10,909 bases of DNA, from assembly GCA_964623895.1 (NCBI GenBank), contig CAZUWA010000040.1, forward strand, positions 1 through 10,909, in the 5' to 3' direction. The translations under genes and the position numbers were made by a program. The notes under the pieces are model-generated. The model saw nothing but the letters and a program-made list of their open reading frames with translations. It was not told the DNA's origin and searched no databases. This stretch comes from UBA11512 sp964623895 (lineage in GTDB: Bacteria; Bacillota; Clostridia; Oscillospirales; CAG-272). This document shows positions 1 through 5,542 of this stretch, one piece after another (the first letter of the stretch is position 1; the number at the start of each line of letters is the position of its first letter).

Positions 1-76
1 TGCCCGTGCAGGCAACAAAGGAAAGCGCCATGACAGCAATCAACAGACAGCAAATGATTCTGCAGAATGTTTTCAT
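1..76 (-). CDS. Lipoprotein, N-terminal fragment (cut by window edge)
   Basis: Only the first 25 codons lie in the window; the gene continues past position 1. The peptide begins MKTFCRIICCLLIAVMALSF and continues VACTG. This is a textbook Gram-positive lipoprotein signal: Lys2 and Arg6 near the N-terminus, a hydrophobic core, and a Phe-Val-Ala-Cys lipobox with Cys23 as the expected lipidated residue. The ATG at 74-76 has a GGAGG Shine-Dalgarno (complement of 86-90) at 9 nt spacing, and a consensus promoter (117-145) lies about 40 nt upstream. From family knowledge the mature protein should sit on the outer face of the membrane. Solute-binding proteins are the commonest class with such a signal, but nothing seen here fixes the function. 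Confidence 0.8.
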   Translation of the reverse strand, partial: MKTFCRIICCLLIAVMALSFVACTG

Positions 77-116
77 GTGTATTATCCTCCATGTTAAAGA
101 AAATTACTGCACCAAC

Positions 117-145
117 ATTATACCCGATTTTTTTTTAATTGTCAA
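117..145 (-). promoter_or_regulatory. Sigma-A promoter of the left-edge lipoprotein gene
   Basis: Read on the minus strand, a perfect -35 TTGACA (140-145) is followed by exactly 17 nt and a perfect -10 TATAAT (117-122). The predicted transcript start near position 110 gives a leader of about 35 nt, ending in the GGAGG site and ATG of the lipoprotein gene. The spacer holds an A-tract on the coding strand. Confidence is high because both hexamers, the spacing, the ribosome binding site and the lipoprotein signal all agree. Confidence 0.85.
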
Positions 146-180
146 TATCTCATTTCTCAATAATTCACCTTTTTTGATGA

Positions 181-208
181 ACAAATCGCACAAAAAATGT
201 GAATTTGT
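181..208. other. Imperfect inverted repeat between divergent promoters
   Basis: ACAAAT (181-186) pairs with ATTTGT (203-208) and CACA (189-192) pairs with TGTG (198-201) around an A5 loop, with a small unpaired step (CG opposite A). It lies upstream of both divergent promoters. It could be an operator or a weak hairpin; AT-rich chance is also plausible. Confidence 0.25.
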
Positions 209-294
209 TTTGTTGGACAGGAGAAAACGGAATGTTTTATGTGTATTTTGCAGGCAAAAGCATCCGCGGTCCTTAAAAAGCGTAAAAGTTTCTC

Positions 295-322
295 TTGACA
301 TTTTTTTCTTTTGCGATATACT
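295..322 (+). promoter_or_regulatory. Sigma-A promoter of the EamA transporter gene
   Basis: A perfect -35 TTGACA (295-300) is followed by a 16-nt, T-rich spacer and TATACT (317-322), a 5-of-6 match to the -10 consensus. Transcription would begin near 329, leaving a leader of about 38 nt before the TTG start at 367. This position argues against the in-frame ATG codons at 325 and 328 being the translation start, because they would lie at or before the 5' end of the mRNA. Confidence 0.75.
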
Positions 323-352
323 TGATGATGTTAAAATTACTTGGATATTTTT

Positions 353-369
353 GGAGGGATCCGACCTTG
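353..369 (+). promoter_or_regulatory. Ribosome binding site fixing a TTG start
   Basis: GGAGGG (353-358) stands 8 nt before the TTG at 367-369. The codons after it (Lys-Lys-Lys-Asn, then a hydrophobic run) give the short positive N-terminus expected before the first membrane helix of this family. The two upstream in-frame ATGs have no Shine-Dalgarno and coincide with the predicted transcript start. Confidence 0.75.
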
Positions 370-1317
370 AAGAAGAAAAATATACTGGGAAGCGTACTGC
401 TCTTTCTTTGTGCTTTCTTTTGGGGGTCAACCTTTGTTGCACAAAGTTCTGCCGCGGACAGTATCGGCGCATTCACCTTCCTTGCTGCGCGTTCGGTCGT
501 GGGGGCAACTGCTCTGTGGCTGCTGATCGGACTGCGTGTGTTGTTTGTCTGCAGAACGGGTAAAGAACACAAAGCAAGCGCAGCGTTAAGTAAAAGAACG
601 CTTTTAGGCGGGCTGAGTTGCGGTGTTGCCATTACCGCGGCATCACTTTTACAGCAGTACGGCATCCAATTTGGCGTCTCTTCCGGCGAGGCGGGCTTTA
701 TTACTTCGCTTTATATGTTTATTGTTCCGCTCCTCACTCTCTTTCTTTATAAACAACATCCGCGGCGCAATGTGCTGTTTGGTGCACTGCTGACGCTTGT
801 GGGACTGTATTTTCTCTGTATTCTCGGCGCAGGTGGTAAAATAACGCTTGGTGTTGGGCATTTCCTTGTGTTTGGTTGTGCGATCTTGTTTGCGATACAT
901 ATGTTGGTGGTGGAATGCTTTTCTGATACGGACGGACTGTATCTTTCCGCAATCCAGTTCTCGGTTGTGGCGCTCCTCTCGATACTCGGCGCACTGCTTT
1001 TTGAAGACCATACTTTCGGTGAGTTGTTTGACGCATGGTTTCCGATCGTTTATGCAGGGGTGTTCAGTACGGCGATCGGTTATACTTTGCAGATCTTCGG
1101 GCAAAAATACACCCCCACCGCCGTCGCACCGATCATTATGAGTTTAGAATCGGTCATCGCGTTCCTTTGTGAATGGCTGTGCGCCTTCCTTGGTATTTTC
1201 GGCGGTCATGTGGAGATGAATGTTTTTAAGATGATCGGTTGTCTTCTTGCTTTCGTAGGGATCGTGCTGGCACAGATGAATGGAAAAAACAATGAAAATA
1301 AAGAAAAGGGACTGTAA
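367..1317 (+). CDS. EamA-family drug/metabolite transporter (DMT superfamily)
   Basis: This is a 316-residue inner-membrane protein with the two tandem EamA halves typical of the family, roughly residues 7-152 and 163-303, about ten hydrophobic helices in all. Recognisable family features are the first-helix stretch AFFWGSTFVAQ (16-26) and, in the second half, the stretch from FSTAIGYTLQIFGQKY (233-248) through TAVAPIIMSLESVIA (251-265), which closely matches bacterial RhaT/YdcZ-like exporters. The tail after about residue 304 is short and charged. Family members usually export amino acids, metabolites or toxic compounds by proton antiport; the substrate here cannot be told. The TTG start is chosen from the GGAGGG site and promoter position. 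The gene is monocistronic: its own promoter lies upstream and a strong terminator overlaps its stop codon. The divergent neighbour is a lipoprotein gene. Confidence 0.9.
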   Translation: MKKKNILGSVLLFLCAFFWGSTFVAQSSAADSIGAFTFLAARSVVGATALWLLIGLRVLFVCRTGKEHKASAALSKRTLLGGLSCGVAITAASLLQQYGIQFGVSSGEAGFITSLYMFIVPLLTLFLYKQHPRRNVLFGALLTLVGLYFLCILGAGGKITLGVGHFLVFGCAILFAIHMLVVECFSDTDGLYLSAIQFSVVALLSILGALLFEDHTFGELFDAWFPIVYAGVFSTAIGYTLQIFGQKYTPTAVAPIIMSLESVIAFLCEWLCAFLGIFGGHVEMNVFKMIGCLLAFVGIVLAQMNGKNNENKEKGL

Positions 1318-1337
1318 CAAAAGCACAGTCCCTTTTT
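1304..1337. terminator. Rho-independent terminator, probably bidirectional
   Basis: A perfect 12-bp stem, AAAAGGGACTGT (1304-1315) with ACAGTCCCTTTT (1325-1336), encloses a 9-nt loop. On the plus strand it is followed by T's and, shortly after, a second T6 run. The left arm overlaps the EamA stop codon (1315-1317). Read on the minus strand the stem is followed by a broken T-rich tract, so it can also stop leftward transcripts from the converging foldase gene (stop at 1484), which has no stronger hairpin closer to its end. Confidence 0.85.
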
Positions 1338-1483
1338 GCAGTTTTTTAAGGGTATGCCGCCTTCTTGAAAAGGCAGACAAGCAGACGAACGTTAAAAAAC
1401 GCGGGAAAGAAATACACCCATTAAAATCGCTTGATTAACTTTTTTAAAAATGCGGTTTCGACAAAACAGCGCCTTTGTGTGTT

Positions 1484-2485
1484 TTAATCGTTTTGATTTA
1501 TTTCTCCGATCATGACGTCGTAAAGTTCGGTTTTGCTCTCCGTCAGGTGCGCGGTCACACTTTCAATGTACTTCTCTGTGGCATGAGGATAAAAATAGGT
1601 CTGATTGAAGTCTTCCGGGTAGGGAAGACGAAGGATGACGTGATAGCCGAACTGAGTTTTGACCGGTTCGGAGATCTCATTTTCCTTTAGTTTGAAGGAA
1701 GTATCCTCAAATTCAGTGACCATTTCGCCGTAGGTGAAGGTGTAAACATTGCTTCCTGTTGATTGATAGTCGTTGCTGAACTGCCTTTGCAGTTCTTCGA
1801 AATTTTCGCCGTCTTTGTAGCGCGTGATCATCTCATTGGCGCGCTCCAACGCTTTTTCATCCGAAAGACCGTCGGTATACCCCACCAAAATGTGTCTGAC
1901 GGTCACATAATCCTTTGCAAAATCTTCAAACGCTTCTTCTGAGAGATCTGCCTTAGGATCATCCTCTTTGACGGCATACTCCTCAATGGCGTCAAAATAG
2001 ATGCTGTCTTCCAGATAGAACATTTTGAAGATGTCATCGGTCATGCCGACCTCCTCCATATATTGTTCTAACGAAATGCCGTAGTAATAGAGAAAATAGG
2101 TACCCGTTTCCTCTTTGTATGCCTCGTACTTTGTTTCCCAGTCTTCCGGCAATTCTGCGCCGGACTCATTAAAGAGCATTTTGTATGCTGCGTCCTTTTT
2201 ACATTCGTACAAAGCTTCTTCAATTACCTTTTCGACTGCGTTTTCGGTCTTGGTCAAAAAATCAGAGTCTTCATATTCATAATTGGCAAGGATGGTGTCG
2301 TAATAATAGCGAAACAGACTTTTGGTGACCTCGAAATCCCCAATGGTCAAGACGATGCTGTCTTTCGGGATGCCGGATTCGCTTGTGGTGGGTGTGTCTG
2401 TTGTGCTTTTATCGTTACTGCAAGAAGTGAACAAAAGCGCCGAAAGTAACAGAACAGCGAGCAGTGTGAAGAGATATCTTTTCAT
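1484..2485 (-). CDS. Secreted parvulin-type peptidyl-prolyl isomerase lipoprotein (PrsA/SurA-like)
   Basis: This 333-residue lipoprotein foldase would be anchored outside the cell membrane and catalyse prolyl cis-trans isomerisation to help exported proteins fold. Residues 1-22 form a lipoprotein signal ending Leu-Leu-Phe-Thr-Ser-Cys (Cys22 lipidated), followed by a Ser/Thr-rich linker. Residues 45-190 are a helical, acidic, tyrosine-rich chaperone region. Residues 193-289 are the PpiC/parvulin domain, with YVTVRHILVG (193-202), FEELQRQFSND (229-239), FTYGEMVTEFED (250-261) and SEPVKTQFGYHVILRL (282-297). Length and order match clostridial PrsA-like proteins. The ATG at 2485 is chosen because the signal peptide begins there; upstream in-frame residues are basic and implausible. 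No good Shine-Dalgarno is visible, and a 9-bp hairpin ends 15 nt before the start. It lies downstream of yifB after a 258-nt gap. Confidence 0.9.
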   Translation of the reverse strand: MKRYLFTLLAVLLLSALLFTSCSNDKSTTDTPTTSESGIPKDSIVLTIGDFEVTKSLFRYYYDTILANYEYEDSDFLTKTENAVEKVIEEALYECKKDAAYKMLFNESGAELPEDWETKYEAYKEETGTYFLYYYGISLEQYMEEVGMTDDIFKMFYLEDSIYFDAIEEYAVKEDDPKADLSEEAFEDFAKDYVTVRHILVGYTDGLSDEKALERANEMITRYKDGENFEELQRQFSNDYQSTGSNVYTFTYGEMVTEFEDTSFKLKENEISEPVKTQFGYHVILRLPYPEDFNQTYFYPHATEKYIESVTAHLTESKTELYDVMIGEINQND

Positions 2486-2499
2486 ATTTTTGACCGTGA

Positions 2500-2521
2500 T
2501 TTGAAAGAGCCTTCTTTCAAA
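2500..2521. other. Perfect inverted repeat in the leader of the foldase gene
   Basis: TTTGAAAGA (2500-2508) and TCTTTCAAA (2513-2521) form a perfect 9-bp stem around the loop GCCT. In the mRNA of the leftward foldase gene this hairpin would end only about 15 nt before the ATG at 2485, beside or within the ribosome footprint. It carries the only AGAAGG-like stretch near this start, sequestered in the stem. It may be a translational control element or an operator. On the plus strand it is followed by T-rich sequence, so a terminator shape is possible, but no plus-strand gene precedes it. Confidence 0.5.
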
Positions 2522-2551
2522 TTTCTTTCTTGATTTTTTATTGGTGTGAAA

Positions 2552-2639
2552 GTTTTCCACAGGGGACTTTCGCGGACAACTCTGCATTTTGAGCGGTTTT
2601 ATGCGAGTTTTCAACACTTTCAACAGGGTTTTCCACAGG
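2552..2639 (+). other. Cluster of DnaA-box-like 9-mers
   Basis: Four 9-mers in the same orientation resemble the DnaA box TTATCCACA: TTTTCCACA at 2553-2561, TTTTCAACA at 2608-2616, CTTTCAACA at 2617-2625 and TTTTCCACA at 2629-2637. The first and last are parts of an identical 12-mer, GTTTTCCACAGG (2552-2563 and 2628-2639). A further TCCACAGG lies in the opposite orientation at 2704-2711. AT-rich stretches flank the cluster on both sides. The sites fall in the noncoding gap between yifB and the foldase gene. They could bind DnaA as a regulatory or titration cluster, or be part of an origin. No dnaA, dnaN or other origin-linked gene is in the window, and the surrounding genes do not diverge from this point. 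Confidence 0.45.
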
Positions 2640-2743
2640 AAAAATGGGGAATAAAGTCGAAAGAGCTTTTTTTGCTGAGAAAGATGAAAAAAGGTTTGAA
2701 GATCCTGTGGACTTTTGCTTTGCTTAGAGGGCGTTTGGTTATT

Positions 2744-4288
2744 TTACCAGTATTTTCGATCGAGGGAGCGCAACTGAATGGCTTGTGCAATGTCGCTTGC
2801 ACCGACCTGTTCTCTGCCGTCAAGGTCTGCGATTGTTCGCGCAACGCGCAGAATGCGGTCGTGACCTCTTGCGGACAGTCCGAGATTATCAAATGCGGCG
2901 CGCAGAACCGCGTCTCCTTCTTCGTCGGGCGTACAGAATTGGCGAATGTCCCTTGCGGACATTCGCGCGTTGCAGGTGATATCAGTATTTGCAGCTTTAA
3001 ATCGTTCTGCGGCAAACTTGCGTGCCTTGTTGATACGCGCGCGAACTGTTTCGGAGGATTCGCACACTTCTTTTGAGGAGAGGTCGTCATAATTCAATGC
3101 TGAGACTTCCACCTGAATATCAATGCGGTCAAGAAGCGGTCCGCTGATCCGTGACATATATTTTTTGATGTCATCCGGACGGCAGGTGCAACGTTTGTTC
3201 GGGCTTCCGTAGTTGCCGCAACGGCAAGGGTTCATCGCGCAAACGAGCATGAATGAGGTCGGGAAGGTGGTGTGGCCCGTTGCGCGGGTGATGGTAATGT
3301 GACCATCCTCAAGCGGCTGTCTGAGGATCTCGGTGACTTGCCGGGGAAATTCCGGCAGTTCGTCGAGAAAAAGGACGCCGTTGTGTGCAAGCGAGACTTC
3401 TCCGGGTTTCGGAATTGTTCCGCCGCCTGCCAGCGAGACGGCAGACATAGTGTGATGAGGCGCTCTGAAGGGACGAACGGAAAGGAGCGCCTCTCCTTCC
3501 GGCAGAGTTGCCGCACAAGAATGGATCCGTGTGCTTTCGAGCGCTTCCTCAAAGGTCAGTTCCGGCAGAATTCCGGGCAGACATTTGGCTAGCATGCTTT
3601 TGCCTGTGCCGGGAGGTCCGATGAACAGCAGATTGTGACCGCCTGCCGCGGCAATTTCCAGTGCTCTTTTTGCACCGTGTTGCCCTTTTACGTCCGATAG
3701 ATCGAATGCGGCACGTTCCGCTTTTCCGAAAAAATTTGCTCGATCAAAAACGGTGGGGACAAGCGGTCGTTGTCCCGAAATATGCTCTAAAAGCATATTG
3801 ATATCAGTCACTCCGTAAACGGTGATGCCGTCTACCACGGATGCTTCGGAAGCATTTTCCGCGGAAACGAAGACGGTATGTAATCCTTTGTCTTTTGCCG
3901 CCATCACCATTGGAAGGACGCCGTGCACCGGACGGATCAGCCCGGACAGCGACAGTTCTCCGATAAAACAACAATCGGAAATGTCTTTGCTGATTTGTTC
4001 ATCTGCCGCAAGAACAGCAACCAAAAGCGCCAAATCGTAGGCAGAACCTGCCTTTTTCTTGTCGGCCGGTGCCATATTGACGGTAATGCGCGCTGTCGGA
4101 AAAACAAAACCCGAGGAGATAGTGGCATTGCGCACCCGCTCCTTCGCTTCCTTGACGGCGTTGTCAGGCAATCCGACGACATCAAATGCGGCAAATTTTT
4201 CTTCCGGGACTTGTTGAAGGGCGCATTCCACGCTGACGGGAAAACCTGTCACCCCTTCAACTCCGGCGGTGTATACACTTGCGATCAT
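2744..4288 (-). CDS. comM: YifB/ComM family Mg-chelatase-like AAA+ ATPase
   Basis: At 514 residues this matches the usual length of about 500. The N-terminal ChlI-type (Lon-protease-fold) domain spans roughly residues 20-145. The AAA+ module has Walker A GPPGTGKS (224-231) and Walker B LFLDE (306-310). A four-cysteine cluster typical of YifB/ComM lies at Cys355, Cys357, Cys367 and Cys369. The C-terminal Mg_chelatase_C domain ends with the conserved LSARGHDRILRVARTIADL (471-489). In Vibrio and other Proteobacteria, ComM is a hexameric DNA helicase that drives branch migration during natural transformation. The role in Clostridia is less certain, so the symbol denotes family rather than proven competence. 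The ATG at 4288 has an AAAGGAG Shine-Dalgarno (complement of 4293-4299) at short spacing. No competence gene is adjacent; pfkA lies upstream on the same strand, separated by a terminator-like hairpin. Confidence 0.93.
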   Translation of the reverse strand: MIASVYTAGVEGVTGFPVSVECALQQVPEEKFAAFDVVGLPDNAVKEAKERVRNATISSGFVFPTARITVNMAPADKKKAGSAYDLALLVAVLAADEQISKDISDCCFIGELSLSGLIRPVHGVLPMVMAAKDKGLHTVFVSAENASEASVVDGITVYGVTDINMLLEHISGQRPLVPTVFDRANFFGKAERAAFDLSDVKGQHGAKRALEIAAAGGHNLLFIGPPGTGKSMLAKCLPGILPELTFEEALESTRIHSCAATLPEGEALLSVRPFRAPHHTMSAVSLAGGGTIPKPGEVSLAHNGVLFLDELPEFPRQVTEILRQPLEDGHITITRATGHTTFPTSFMLVCAMNPCRCGNYGSPNKRCTCRPDDIKKYMSRISGPLLDRIDIQVEVSALNYDDLSSKEVCESSETVRARINKARKFAAERFKAANTDITCNARMSARDIRQFCTPDEEGDAVLRAAFDNLGLSARGHDRILRVARTIADLDGREQVGASDIAQAIQLRSLDRKYW

Positions 4289-4361
4289 AATACTCCTTTG
4301 TCAGGGCTGAAACATGTCCGAAATTTCGAATGGCGCGGGATATTTTTTGATAACGGAAAAT

Positions 4362-4389
4362 CCCTCCGTACCGTTCGGTCGACGGAGGG
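4362..4389 (-). terminator. Terminator-like hairpin after pfkA
   Basis: On the minus strand CCCTCCG (complement of 4383-4389) pairs with CGGAGGG (complement of 4362-4368), and an inner ACC/GGT extends the stem past a small bulge. It is GC-rich and begins 12 nt beyond the pfkA stop. The following tract is only ATTTTCC, so termination may be partial and allow readthrough into yifB, whose start is 73 nt further on. Confidence 0.6.
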
Positions 4390-4401
4390 GACGCCGAAAA
4401 A

Positions 4402-5466
4402 TTATTGAGAAATATCGAGAGCCTGATTGTAGAGTTCTTTGAAGGTTGCGGCTTTCTTTGCGCAGTACTGCTTCATCATATGTATATCGTCGATCGAATA
4501 CTGCTCCAGTTCTCCGTCCTTCAGTTTTCCCTTGTACATCCGATCAAGCGTCAGGGCGAATTCGATGTTCATGGCATCGAGCTCTTCCCCATGCATGCAG
4601 ATCACCATGTTCGACTTTCCTGCTAACAGCAAGTTGACGGCTTTGATACCCATTCTGGAAGCGATCACTCTGTCGCGAAGTGTGGGGGAACCGCCACGCA
4701 CAACGTGACCGAGTCTGGTAAATCTCGATTCAATGCCGGTGCGCTCTTCGATCCGTGTGGTCAGGCCCTCTGCGTAATTTTCCACTCCTTCGGCAACCAT
4801 GATGATATAATGTCTCTTTTTGCGAGATTTTCCGATCAAGATCTCTTCGAAAAGTTGTTCTTCATCGAAGGGCAGTTCGTCTACCACGATTTGGGATGCG
4901 CCTGTTGCGAGTCCAACATTCAGCGCGATATAGCCTGCATGTCTGCCCATGATTTCGACGACGTTGCAACGGAAGTGCGATTCGCAGGTATCTCTCAGAC
5001 GGTCGACCATCTGCAGTGCGGTGTTCATTGCGGTATCATAGCCGATCGTATACTCTGTGGAAGAGATGTCGTTATCGATCGTGCCGGGGATACAAATGCA
5101 GGGGATACCCCTGCGAGTAAGGTCTGCGGCACCTTTGAATGTGCCGTCGCCGCCAATGGCAATGATTCCTTCGATGCCGAAGTCATGGCAATTTTTGATT
5201 GCCTTGTCCATGCCCTCTTCTGTTTTAAATTCTTTGCTTCTGGCGGTATACAGGATTGTTCCGCCACGGTTGATGACGCTAGAAACGTCACGCATACCAA
5301 GCGGACGAATATTGCCTTCAATCAATCCTTTGTACCCTTCGTAGATGCCCATGACTTCCACATCATGATCTTTTGCCTGTCTGACGACGGCTCTGACAGC
5401 AGCGTTCATTCCGGGTGCGTCGCCGCCCGATGTCAATACGCCGATTCTTTTAAATTTCTGTTCCAT
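4402..5466 (-). CDS. pfkA: ATP-dependent 6-phosphofructokinase
   Basis: This cytosolic glycolytic enzyme phosphorylates fructose 6-phosphate to fructose 1,6-bisphosphate. It is 354 residues, longer than the 319-320 of E. coli and Bacillus PfkA because of a C-terminal extension of about 30 residues. Visible landmarks are the nucleotide loop LTSGGDAPGMN (11-21), GGDGT (105-109), the catalytic PGTIDND (127-133, Asp131 as the base), MGRHAGY (173-179) and the hexose-phosphate segment HVVRGGSPTLRDR (254-266). Gly108 and Gly128 correspond to E. coli Gly104 and Gly124, positions that are Asp and Lys in pyrophosphate-dependent enzymes, so ATP is the expected donor. Arg25 and Arg29 match E. coli Arg21 and Arg25 of the effector site, consistent with allosteric control. 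The ATG at 5466 has AGAGGTG (complement of 5474-5480) at 7-nt spacing. No pyk is adjacent, although the pair often occurs together in Bacillota. Confidence 0.95.
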   Translation of the reverse strand: MEQKFKRIGVLTSGGDAPGMNAAVRAVVRQAKDHDVEVMGIYEGYKGLIEGNIRPLGMRDVSSVINRGGTILYTARSKEFKTEEGMDKAIKNCHDFGIEGIIAIGGDGTFKGAADLTRRGIPCICIPGTIDNDISSTEYTIGYDTAMNTALQMVDRLRDTCESHFRCNVVEIMGRHAGYIALNVGLATGASQIVVDELPFDEEQLFEEILIGKSRKKRHYIIMVAEGVENYAEGLTTRIEERTGIESRFTRLGHVVRGGSPTLRDRVIASRMGIKAVNLLLAGKSNMVICMHGEELDAMNIEFALTLDRMYKGKLKDGELEQYSIDDIHMMKQYCAKKAATFKELYNQALDISQ

Positions 5467-5504
5467 AGTGATTCACCTCTTGTACGGTTTGATATTGTAT
5501 ATAA

Positions 5505-5542
5505 TTTTTATTTATTTATTATTATTATTATTATTTATTTTA
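5505..5542. repeat. TTTA/TTA simple sequence repeat upstream of pfkA
   Basis: TTTA units flank six perfect ATT units (5518-5535), giving a nearly pure A+T tract of about 38 nt in the 73-nt gap between the flippase stop (5540-5542) and the pfkA start (5466). On the minus strand a -10-like TACAAT (complement of 5494-5499) lies just downstream. The expected -35 for that box would fall inside the repeat, where there is no TTGACA-like hexamer. It may act as an UP-like element, or slippage may alter promoter spacing; neither is shown. Confidence 0.7.

Noticed and set aside
6..563. Long plus-strand open frame across the left intergenic region
   Set aside because: It runs over two divergent promoters and the lipoprotein start, has low-complexity Phe/Cys-rich composition, and overlaps the well-supported EamA gene in another frame.
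1358..1376. Small hairpin GCCTT/AAGGC downstream of the EamA terminator
   Set aside because: Only a 5-bp stem with no T-tract; too weak to call beside the strong terminator.
2486..2623. N-terminal extension of the foldase lipoprotein to the upstream ATG at 2623
   Set aside because: The extra 46 residues are basic and would bury the lipoprotein signal peptide that begins at 2485; the stretch is the DnaA-box-like and hairpin region.
2552..2639. Calling the DnaA-box-like cluster the chromosomal origin
   Set aside because: No dnaA, dnaN, recF, gyrB or rpmH neighbour, and transcription does not diverge from the site; kept only as a candidate DnaA-binding cluster.
2620..3090. Open frames opposite or alongside the 3' end of yifB (both strands)
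   Set aside because: They overlap the conserved C-terminal domain of the YifB/ComM protein and show no family resemblance or ribosome binding site.
5505..5542. CRISPR or tandem-array interpretation of the A+T repeat
   Set aside because: Units are 3-4 nt with no spacers; it is a simple microsatellite.
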